In this document: positions 40,814-50,016 of the stretch, one piece after another
Layout of the letters: the number at the start of each line of letters is the position of its first letter
How positions within the stretch are numbered: the stretch's first letter is position 1
DNA from: Gracilaria gracilis
Lineage: Eukaryota; Rhodophyta; Florideophyceae; Gracilariales; Gracilariaceae
Length of the DNA: 64,000 nucleotides
Reading direction: 5' to 3'
Assembly: GCA_030374805.1 (NCBI GenBank)
Contig: JARGSG010000189.1
Coordinates: 186,001 to 250,000, forward strand
Position numbers and translations under genes: made by a program
Notes under the pieces: generated by a model
Database searches by the model: none
What the model was told of the DNA's origin: nothing
Seen by the model: the letters and a program-made list of their open reading frames with translations, nothing else

Positions 40814-40831
40814 TTCTAAGTCGGGAGACCA
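40814..40831 (-). other. Primer-binding site complementary to tRNA-Tyr
   Basis: Two bases inside the 5' LTR. The plus-strand text TTCTAAGTCGGGAGACCA equals the last 15 bases of the tRNA-Tyr gene at 14063-14077 plus the post-transcriptional CCA, so the minus-strand element RNA pairs 18/18 with the tRNA 3' end. Confidence 0.95.
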
Positions 40832-40833
40832 CT

Positions 40834-41683
40834 TGTGGAGCAACGCCTTTGGCGGGAAAAGCGCAGGCTCACGAAGACGTTCGGAATCTTCTCCTCGACA
40901 GGGCAGCACAGCGAACGGAGCACTCCGGGAATGACACAGCTAAGCCGGGTGTAAATCCGAGGTCAAACCGTCACGACAAGCGTCGGAGCGTTAGGCTGAT
41001 TAGTAGTCGGTAGAGATCCACGTGTTCACACGGTCACGAGATGAGTCCTCCAAAGAGAGTAGCACGGCAACGACAAGGTGTCGGAAACGGGCCACTGAGA
41101 ACAGGGCAAAAAGGCAAACCCAAAAAGGGGAGAAAGCAAACCACCGGAGTGGGGAAAAGAGAGAGAACAAAGCAAACCCAATACAGGGGCGAGTATACGA
41201 CAATAGGTCGGAACGAGACACACAAATAGTGGTTATACTCTGAGCGCCACAAGGGTGGGTAACTATACGTGAACAACGCGGTCGTCACTCCACTTGGAGG
41301 TGAACAGTCCGCGAAGGCGTGATAGTTAGAGCCAGAAGCTCTTGCTTGGCAAGGGGCAATTTACTTGGGAGAGCGATGCTCAACCCTCTAAGTACTGAGC
41401 TCGGCGCACCACTGACAGTGGGTGCGCCGGGCAAAATAATCTATAAAATATTTGAGTAAATACAGCAATGCTGGGTGCACTGCCTCCGGCATATCCGTGC
41501 TACACGTGTGCTAGTCACACCCGCTGAGCGGCGCCTCGAGCCGTGCAATCCACGTGTACATGTGTGGAAATTACCTCGGCGAGGCGACACGCTAATAGCG
41601 GTGTAGCTCATATATATCTACTAACGCATGATGCGGAAATTAACTAAGTACCTCAAATCGCCTCCAAGGAGTGTTGTCCTTCA
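40834..41683 (-). repeat. 5' LTR of the Ty3/gypsy-type element (right copy)
   Basis: 850 bp, begins TG and ends CA, about seven substitutions from the copy at 30253-31102. It adjoins the PBS, so it is the 5' LTR for the minus-strand element and would hold its promoter. The loop of the internal hairpin (near 41402-41430) differs by one base between copies while the stem is kept. Confidence 0.95.
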
Positions 41684-41688
41684 CTTCG
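41684..41688. repeat. Target-site duplication, right copy (CTTCG)
   Basis: Matches 30248-30252 and marks the right junction of the LTR element with the recombinase gene. Confidence 0.9.
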
Positions 41689-42639
41689 CAGTTGTCAAAG
41701 TCGCACCCGAAAGGTTTTTTAACGAGGATGGTGTTCAACATTGCCTTGGTGACGGGCTTTCGAAAAAATGAATTGAATAAACTGCGTCTGCAGGACGTTA
41801 CGAAAGTGACGGAAGGTATTGAAAGTGTTTTCCGAATTAGCGGACGCATAGGAAGCTCAGACGGAGCCTCAAAGACCCAATTAGGAGGCATCAAGTATCT
41901 TAACTCGATGCCAAAAGAAATTTTTGTTTGGAATCGTGAACAGCTCAACGGGTTGGTTAATGTGTACGCCGATCTGGGAGAATACGTCGCCCTCATTTCT
42001 GGACTTAGGGAGGGCCAGGAAAAGTTTTTCTGTGCTGTGAATTATAGAGGTAACACGCCGTCGTCATTTTTCAAGCCGCAGAACATCAGTGGTAGCACTT
42101 TTGTCCGCTATATTACAGAGGCGTTCACTACGAATAAGATCACTGGTGTTGGTGTCCGTCGTTCTATGACGCTACATGGCTTACGGTCTACTGTGATCAC
42201 GCAATTGTTTAACGCAGGAATGGGATACGCAAGTGTAGCATTGCGATCCGGTCATCGCGATCATCGTTCATTTTTGTCTTACATCAATTTGCGTGGAACA
42301 CTGGGTAAACGTCAGCAGGAGGGATTCTGAGGAGGTTTTCAGCAGCCAGATACTAAGCGCTTGGAGACGAAGGAAAAGAAGTTTGATGATAAGAAGGTTG
42401 GACTACTTTCTGCGGTTCAAAACAGTTCAGGTTGCAAGGAGAATGAAGTTCCTATCAACCACAGGGAGATAACTGGAAGAAGTACAGCAATTAAGGACGG
42501 CATGGTATTCCGCGGAGCGGAAGTCCCAGTTCCGTCATTTCTCAACAACCAAGGTCAATTCTCCGGGAATGTGACTATCAATGTAAATTACGGTGTAGGG
42601 GCTGGTAAGCTGGGAACGCGAGATGTGGAAATTGCGTAG
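41689..42639 (+). pseudogene. Crypton-like tyrosine recombinase, catalytic half (broken)
   Basis: Continuation of the frame cut by the LTR element. It keeps what look like all the catalytic blocks: first Arg in VTGFRKNELNKLRLQDV; HxxR in LHGLRSTVITQLFNAG; and the SVALRSGHRDHRSFLSYI block with the GH and the nucleophile-position Tyr. The frame meets a TGA at 42328-42330 but stays in the same phase and open to 42639, ending with VTINVNYG, a C-terminal feature shared with DUF3504-type recombinases. Spacing and order fit Crypton-derived proteins (KCTD1/ZMYM/QRICH1 relatives) rather than phage integrases. The element's outer limits were not located: Cryptons have no terminal inverted repeats. Confidence 0.72.
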
Positions 42640-43400
42640 CATTGGAATGGACCGGCGGCGAGAACTGTCTGTGGTATTACACAACTGTCTGTGTTATTGT
42701 GGCGCGACTAGAGAAGAAGCAATCTTGTGACTAAAATTTTGAGGACCGCTTGAGCCAGGAATCGCAATGGACGAAACTTTCCTCACCCCCCAGGAAAGTT
42801 TCCGCCGTAACGGTCGATATTCCACGCAACCAGAGGTCACCAAAAATGCAGCAAATAGTAGGCCACCTGTAACACTATTCCGTTACTAAGCATTGCATAT
42901 CGCCTCTCTAAGAGAAGTCCTCTTATGACTGAAGTACGTAATATAGGTCGGTTTCCTTGTCAGTGACAAGCCCTCCTCTCATAAAGATCATGTAGGATTT
43001 CAGAGCTCAGTATACGTGCACTTCTTCGGAAACAATCTATACAAAATGGATGTTTTTTTGGACAAAAACATCTCGTCGTACGGGCCGGTATGGGCTCATC
43101 TCACATCAATCCGATAGTCGCATATGCGGCATATGATATGCCATTTTGGCATTCCCGGATCAAGTTGATCCTCCTCTACAGGTAGAAGTCCACCCTCCCC
43201 CATTCTATCGGTGGGTACCTCCGGTAAATTACCGAATTGATTCATACTTCAACAACTAGTGTCGTCATTGACTCTTTCACATCTTCAACATCCAGCTGCG
43301 TCTCTCCTTGTGCACCAATCTATTCATCATAACCATTCCCACGACAGTCTAAATACGCATACCTTTCCATTTATCTAAGCTCTTCGATCACATTTAAATC
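42640..43400. other. Intergenic region
   Basis: No gene recognised. AT-moderate sequence with ACAACTGTCTGTG(G/T)TATT repeated twice near 42665-42700 and a palindromic GCATATGCGGCATATG segment near 43120. It may include the 3' end of the Crypton-like element and the promoter of the next gene. Confidence 0.45.
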
Positions 43401-44379
43401 ATGAGGTTAGTCTCCATCACCCTCTTGCTTACGTTCCAAATAATACTAACCTGGCAACAATTCCATAGTGTCACTCTTTTGCTGGGTTCTACAGAGATAA
43501 GTGATCCGTTTGTTGAATTTCTAAGAAGCCGGAAAGAGTATTCTGAAGAAGTACACAGGAAGCTCATCAGCTTGTTAGCCCGATTTCTTTGGGTCAATTG
43601 TCTTTCGTTCAACATAGACCACAGTGCCTACCAAACTGTTCAAAACGCAATTTGTCAAGTGTGCCCATGGTTTTCGGCTCACCCCGTCACATCGCTAAAG
43701 CTTATATCTACCGCGCAGTACTACCACGAGAACATGTACAACAACATGATAAAACACATTAGGCGTGTGTCACGCGAGCAAAGAGTTACTGATGTTAATC
43801 TTTTTCTTCATTGTTTGCTTCTTCCTGGAGACCGAATTGTTTTGAACGCCGTACTGCATTTTGACACAGATCCCGCGGTGTATCTTGGTTCATTAACTCT
43901 TTTATACAATGAAGTGTCTTACAACATGTTCGCGGAAGTTTTTCTTCCTTTCATTGAAGAATTCATCGATATTGGTCGTCTGACGTGTATCTGTGGGAAC
44001 ACTTTTGTCTGCAATGATTTGCTTGCATTGTTTTGTAGCCGCAATGATGTTATAAGATTTTGTTATAAGGATATCTCATGCGTTCTAGGCCATATTACTC
44101 TGGATAATCTATCGATTGTTACTACGAAAATATACAATGGCTTGGTTCCAACTCATCTACGAAAACTATACTTCTTTGGAGTTTGGAACATGACGATCCG
44201 GTTTGGGTTTTCTTGGGGACGTCACTATTGTAAGCATGATTCCATACTACATGCTGCGCACCGGGTAAGCTCACTATCATCTTCTTTTCCTTTTGGAGCT
44301 GATGTCTCAGTGGTTCTGACATACTTTTTTTGCTCTACAGGTTGGAAATCGATCAATCAGAGAGGGTAAAGACCTCTAA
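43401..44379 (+). CDS. Hypothetical secreted protein, probably two exons
   Basis: Not recognised. Read through, the frame gives 322 residues. A good GT-AG intron (GTAAGC at 44265, CTACAG ending 44340, 76 nt, pyrimidine-rich before the AG) would instead join 43401-44264 to 44341-44379 and give 300 residues ending GNRSIREGKDL. The first 18 residues (MRLVSITLLLTFQIILTW) look like a signal peptide. The body is rich in Cys, Phe, Tyr and His with no clear domain; CICGNTFVCNDLLALFC is Cys-dense. The position next to mobile elements leaves open that it belonged to one of them or is chance coding sequence. Confidence 0.42.
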
Positions 44380-44883
44380 TCGGTATTGTAACGGAACTCG
44401 CAGCGGGCTCTACCGTGGAAAATGTGATTCTATGGCATTATTATTCTGGAAACACTCCTGCTTCGCACCCGCTTCGAACGGAAAGGTTTGGTAAGGATTT
44501 ATTTTGTATTTATCATCCCGGCGTCAGCAACGATATCTATCACTACATTTGGAGATAACGGAAACGGACATACTCAAAAAGTTTCTGCAAACCACATTTT
44601 AGTCATCGTCGTGGTATTGTGTTTCTGATATTATCACAAAATTGTCTTAGAAGATGTTGAGCTCCTTGTTCACAGAGCGTTTCTGGATAAAGGTGTTGAC
44701 CTTTGGTAAAGTTGAGCTACTTACAAATGAGAGGCAGAGGGTGCTTCCGTGCCTACCATCGTTTTAACCGCGCCTTTATATGTCTCTCACTCAGGCTTGC
44801 CCCATGTACAAGTTAAAGAAGGACTCCATTCGCCATTATATGCAGCGCTTCTGCCCCTTCCAGGCACGTGTTAGCAGCTTTGA

Positions 44884-44951
44884 TACCGGCAAGCAGCTCG
44901 AGGACGGTCACACTCTGTAGAGTGCGACCGTACTCGAGTTGCTTGCCGGTA
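44884..44951. ncRNA. Long hairpin H1 (candidate structured RNA or element end)
   Basis: A 19-bp outer stem (TACCGGCAAGCAGCTCGAG with CTCGAGTTGCTTGCCGGTA, one G-T pair), then an inner stem GACGGTC/GACCGT and CACTC/GAGTG with a TGTA loop. It is related to H2 about 340 bases away, with paired changes in the stems. Candidate ncRNA precursor, or subterminal structure of the hAT element. Confidence 0.5.
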
Positions 44952-45221
44952 CCCAAGAAGCATACATTGTCTTGCACCTCCTGCGTCAGTAAATGCTGGT
45001 ACTTTGGAAGAACAGCATCGCAGAAACGATTTTGTTTCACTTCATGGTACGAGCAAACTGATGCAGGTGGTAGCACATTTGGAAAGCAATAGGGTTCAAG
45101 ATGCTTGCCCACTTTGCAACATCTTTACGCTACCTTTCGTGCTTTATTTTATGTCGATGACTTCAGGTTTTCTCGGTGACTCTGATTAGGGAACCCATCA
45201 TTGATAACGTCTTGATACGAG

Positions 45222-45277
45222 TGAGCAGCTGAAGGACGGTTACACTCTAAGGAATGCGATCGCCCTTCAGCTGCTTA
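45222..45277. ncRNA. Hairpin H2, related to H1
   Basis: Left arm TGAGCAGCTGAAGGACGGTT, right arm beginning GATCGCCCTTCAGCTGCTTA. Aligned with H1 the CTCGAG/CTCGAG pairs have become CTGAAG/CTTCAG, a compensatory change that keeps pairing; the ACACTCT top strand is shared. The same uncertainty about its nature applies. Confidence 0.5.
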
Positions 45278-45820
45278 TCCATATACAAGAATAATTTACC
45301 CTCTTGTTCTTCTAATTGGAGAAACCACCGCAATTGATCTGAGGTCATCAATGGTTTTGGGAATGTGAGGACAGGTGCACACAGAGAAAGCACTCTAGTA
45401 ACAAAAGGCTACTGTCGATAGGGAATTGGAAGACGGAACCTCTTTCACACAAGATATAATATATATAAATAAATATATCACGAGTGGGAGGCTATGACGA
45501 ACCCTGATATCGCAAAAGAGACAAGAGAAGTGTTATACCAGAACCGAAAGGCTTCTCGCCATATTTGTTTACGCATTGAATTCATAGAAACTGTGGACCG
45601 GACTTGAAACCTGGAACTCGGGAGACGAACAGGAGGGAAACTGGGGATGAAATAGAGAAGTTATCACAACAGCACGGTTCTAAACAGACAAAGAAAACTC
45701 GAATCTCAAGGTGGGAGTGGGAGGCAGGTGGTGAGACTCTCGCAGCTCGTCGCAAAGTAGGAACAGTTTGTAGCTTATCGTAGTGTGCTACATATGAAGA
45801 GAGTGCTGTTCCCAGCTGCG

Positions 45821-48271
45821 CTACTCCGTGTTCATGTTGGGCCCAATCCCAAGATCTTGGCCTTCGATCTCCGGGAACAGTCCCACTGCTTCAGATGTTG
45901 GGGTAAAGTCACAGCGCAAGACTTCTAGGTCTTCTAAGTCCATATCGTCTGCGCCATCTTCGATAGCATCACAAGTGATCCTCTTGTCCTCCAGAAACTT
46001 GGAGTAGAGATGCCTGTTTGCACTCTCTCCCCCGCCACTGGCCGGAATTGCCTCACTCGCCGATCCAAATCGTAACGATGTGTAGTCCTTCTTTTCGAGC
46101 TTTCGGATTGTTCTCTCTCGGGAGTGCAGCAGCGATTCATTGAAAGCACAGAATATGAGTTTAGATAATTTGTCCTGATGTAAGCGGTTCCTCGTGGAAG
46201 TGCGTATACGCGCCTGCAGACTAAAACTGCGTTCAACGCTTGAGGAGGAAGGACTGGAACACAGAACGCGTAAAGCAAATTCGCGGAGCAGCGAGGATTC
46301 TTCATAGTCCATCCAATAGTTCGCAGGGGATCTGTTGTACATCCTCAGTGAATGCCTTAGAACTGGATCCTGCACTTGCGACCGCCAGACCGACCGGACA
46401 TCTATGAATTCCTGGCAAATGCGCTCCACTGCACCATCTTCCCCCCCATCGCTCTGGAATTTTTCACTCATGGGAAAGCAATCTGAGCGAACGAACGCCA
46501 TGATTTGGTTCACCAGGTGAGGTCGGAACTCGGTAATATTTTCTCTCAAACTTCTGATGTCCAAGATGTAAGCTACCCGATGCAACGGCGTGACAAGGGC
46601 GATCTTCCTTCCTTCTCCGTGTAGTCTTTGCTCAAAGACCCTGATAACCTCAGCACTTCTCTCGGCGGTGTAAAACGGCGTTAACGGAAGTTGCCTCAGC
46701 TTTGTCAAAAGCTGTATAGTTGCAGGGTAGACTTCTGACAACAAAGACGACTCCTCGTCAAAAATGCGTAGATACTGTCTGACTAAACGTAGAACGTGGT
46801 ATATGTCCAAGAGCTTATCATATAGAGATTCATCTCGAATGGTTGCCTTGAATAGGTCCCTTTTCTCTCTATTTCGATCTCCGTAGAGGTGGGTTGAAAA
46901 GTCAGGACATTCGATGAGGTTGAGGAGAACAACTTTGCTCCGGAGAAAAGAAGCAACCATGCTTTCCGAAGACGCAAATCGCGTCACAGCCATTGCGCAA
47001 GGTAAAACAGCCCTCGGAGGAAGTTGAACTCGTCCGTACTTGTCAGGCGCGGAAGAAGATCCCATCAAGGGGCATGTTCTGTTATGTTGCATCTTCAATT
47101 CCTTGAACCTATGATATAGCTTCGGATGGTTTCTAAGATCTACCACCACAGCTGAAACCATTGAAAGAATCTGTTTCACCCAGAACAGCTTTCCGAAGTC
47201 CTCCATTAATAAATTCGCCAGATGCGTCTGGTCCTGCACCGCAATCATATGGTTGTACTTCGCCAACAATGTTTCCTTCGCTTTGACACAGGCACTAGTG
47301 TTATCGCTAACCACTGCGCATACTCGCTTTATATCCCCGAACTCAGACATAGAGTCTTCCACTATCTTGGCGTAGTATGCCGCGTCACACGTCTTTGATC
47401 CTGTGTATATTGATTTCAGGAAGAAAGTCTTCCTAATTCGTTCAGCTCCTGTGACAGAAAGGAGCACGTTAACAACGCTCTGCCTGTTCGAGTCGGTCCA
47501 ACCATCGAAAATGAGCGTCCCAAAACTCTCCTTTAGAGTCGCACAAATTCCTTCCTTAACGCGTTCTTTCAGTGACTTGAAGTATCGACAGATATTCTTG
47601 CTCCCCATTCGCTGAGGATCGGGAAGCTGTTGCGCCAAAGAGGGGTCGGCGAGAGAAATCAACCGGTAAAGATCATCAGAGCCTTCTTTGCGGCTGAGGA
47701 GCGTAAAAGGCAGCATGTGTTTGACGAAGAACTGCGTCAGCAACATATTGAACTTTGATTCGTTTTCGGGGCGTGCTTGGGACTTTTGTAATAGGAGCTG
47801 TTGCTCCCCAACAATTTCTTAATCGCTTTGAGAGCCTACAGGATTCTCAGACTTCCGCATGGTACCAATCGACTTTCTGAAGCATGTGAACCTTTTCCGG
47901 TTCTTTTTGATAGACGGAGTAACGGGAAAGCCAAATAGATTAGATCCCCCGCTATCCAAATGTTTCCGATAATACTCATTCAAGCGTTCGTCTTCCAGGA
48001 GGCGTTTACGATTCTCTGCCGAAGTTCCAGTGCAACGGACGAGGTGCTCTCCAATCCTGCTGGTGTTCGGGGGCACTGCCTTCGTGTACCATGAGCATCC
48101 CTTACGAGTAAAGAAAAAAGACGCATTTCCGCTACTAGGGTCGTTTTTTGGGCGCATTTCAAACAGCTCCGTCATCCACCACTTGCGCTTTTTTGTTCGT
48201 TGCTTTTCCGAACTGCAATGAACAGAGCCTTGCTCCGTGGCAGTCTGCGATATAGAAACATTATCATTCAT
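45821..48271 (-). pseudogene. hAT-family transposase with one in-frame stop
   Basis: One frame in constant phase from ATG 48271 to the stop at 45821, interrupted only by a TAA at 47819-47821. N-terminal part (~150 residues): basic segment and a BED-like finger remnant (KGCSWYTKAVPPNTSRIGEHLVRC). Main part: the catalytic core with Asp in TLIFDGWTDSNRQSV, Asp in AVVSDNTSACVKAK, the DUF659-type block QDQTHLANLLMEDFGKLF, and the C-terminal dimerisation region SPSSSSVERSFSLQARIRTSTRNRL with the expected Glu. A 42-nt GTAGGC...ACAG segment (about 47802-47843) spans the stop and keeps the phase, so a tiny intron is an alternative to a mutation. Terminal inverted repeats and 8-bp target duplications were not found by eye. 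Confidence 0.85.
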
Positions 48272-50016
48272 AGTGACAGTCCCTTTCAAAAATAAAGGTA
48301 GAACACAGAACGAAGAACTTGAAGTAGAAGACAGCAGAAGCAAACAACGCAATTCCAGTCGTAGAGTTACCGCGGGTTGTCGAAACCGATTGAAGTTGTA
48401 AAGAAAGCGTTGAAGGATTAGAAACGCAATGTTTGTACCGCAAATGACAATGAAAATTGGCTTGATCTGGAAACGAGACGTACAGGCCAAGGAGTGAGGA
48501 GATGGGCGTAGAATTGTACCACAAGCAGACAACAAGATACAATTGAGGAGCCACTTGGTAACTGAACCGGTAAGAACAAATCAAAAAGCAGTTTGTTCCA
48601 CTCTTAAAATGTACGCCGGCTTCCTCTTTGACGGGAAAGAATTATAGACTTTGAGTTGCAATGCGTTAGGTAAAGGTCGCAACTTTTGGTTTGTGGCGCA
48701 AAAAAATGTAAATGTGTTGGTCGATATCCAGGTGGAACAGACAAAAAAAGCGTATGTATCGATTGAGAGAGGAATGTAAGGATGCCAAGGGGTTGCGCTG
48801 ATCAGCAAACAGAGGCAGTCGGGGACTGGGAGACTGTTTGAACGCTACCGGGAGCCCAATGATGAAGACTGCGGAAATATCAGAGCTGAAACAACGTGGG
48901 TGAGAAGGAGGGTAAAAGGGAGAGTATAAAATATATGGCGGACTTTCGACGGGTTTGATTTTGGTGTCGTAAACCTAGCTGCATTTTGGCTCTCGCAGAC
49001 GTACGTATCGGAGAAGTCGATCAAAAGTTATCTAGCTCTGAGACAAAAGAAAAGATCAAAGGAAAGCGAGGAGGCTGACAATTTTCTGACAGCAAAAGTG
49101 CCATAGTATAGCAATTAAGGTTGTCAGTGTGTCAAGTGGCAGTTTTGGTGAATACTCCACTCAAAATGTATGATTATGTCCCAAAGGACTCATGTTAGAA
49201 AAGTTTTAGAAGTTCGGAGCAGACAAATGTACCTGAGGAAACTTTCTAGGTCAGGAACCTACGTGGCAAAGAACAAGGAAAGTTTCCTTCGTTGGATTTC
49301 CTGGCGCTTGAGGTTATTTGGCATGCCCCCAGTCCACAATATCAGATATTCGTTCAGGACCTGAGTGACAATTCTACGTGTACTGTAGATATTCACCATC
49401 GGCGCGCTGCGTAGCCACCACGCCAGCCCCCCCCCCCCCCCCCGTGTTGCTGCTATCGCATGTGCTTGTGCTTTCGCATGCTTGCACCGTCTCGCGACGG
49501 CGTGCAGCTTCCGCCACCGCCGCATGCGCGCTGTGTAGATAGATACTGTACATAGATAGTGGCAAACTCTCAGCTGCACGCACTACAACAACTTTGGTGG
49601 CTGCCCAAAGCGATCGTCGCTTACTGTTTGGTTTCTTCCGCCACGCACTTGCTTGTGCTCTCGTTACCCTTGGTAGGCTTATAGAGCTACATCGTGATGG
49701 TTTGCACGAATGGTATACTATAGCAATGCTTCAAAGTGTGCATTCTACACACGCTGGTGCAGCAGCAGCACCTGTTTGCTTTCAAAGGTGTAATACCCCG
49801 TCTCCAAACATTAGAGCTCCGCTTTCAATGCTCAACCAGCTCAAGCCAGCCGTAGATATCTCTCCCTCACCCAACCAAACTTATTAGAGCTAGCCTGCGC
49901 AACATATTTTTCCAGCGACCAATCTCGAGTACCGTCGCCGCGCTTAGCACACTCGCTCCGCTGCGCCTCCGCCGCGCGCCCATCTTGTGAGCCTGTGCTG
50001 TGAGCACGTGTTTGCA
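48272..50016. other. Intergenic region with poly-C tract
   Basis: No gene supported. It starts with the upstream part of the hAT element, then A/T-rich DNA, a 17-nt poly-C run (49427-49443) and a progressively GC-rich approach to the FIST gene. Confidence 0.5.
49427..49443. repeat. Poly-C homopolymer (17 nt)
   Basis: Second long C run in the window (compare 1617-1645); the flanks are not related to the first. Confidence 0.95.

Larger units (their letters stand above)
30253..41683 (-). mobile_element. Ty3/gypsy-type LTR retrotransposon with an antisense reading frame
   Basis: 11,431 bp from LTR to LTR, inserted into the Crypton-like recombinase gene and flanked by CTTCG. Order on the minus strand: 5' LTR (40834-41683), PBS complementary to tRNA-Tyr (40814-40831), gag (40672-38549), pol with protease, reverse transcriptase, RNase H and integrase in Ty3/gypsy order (38546-34509), a Pro/Ser/Thr-rich tail region, a long antisense reading frame (31138-33169, plus strand), polypurine tract (31103-31115) and 3' LTR (30253-31102). 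Gag carries an in-frame stop and pol at least three frame changes, so this copy is unlikely to be autonomous although its LTRs are nearly identical. No envelope-like or chromodomain segment is recognised. Confidence 0.93.
44380..45820. other. Noncoding stretch with two related hairpins
   Basis: No protein gene. It holds the hairpins at 44884-44951 and 45222-45277 and an AT-rich TATATAAATAAATATAT segment near 45461. It lies downstream (3' side) of the hAT transposase gene and may include that element's 3' end. Confidence 0.5.

Noticed and set aside
43401..44379. Assignment of the hypothetical secreted protein to a mobile element
   Set aside because: No transposase, gag or integrase feature is visible; kept as unknown.
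45000..49000. Terminal inverted repeats of the hAT element
   Set aside because: Several CAGAGG/CAAGGG-type candidates were looked at on both flanks, but none paired with a matching repeat and 8-bp duplication.
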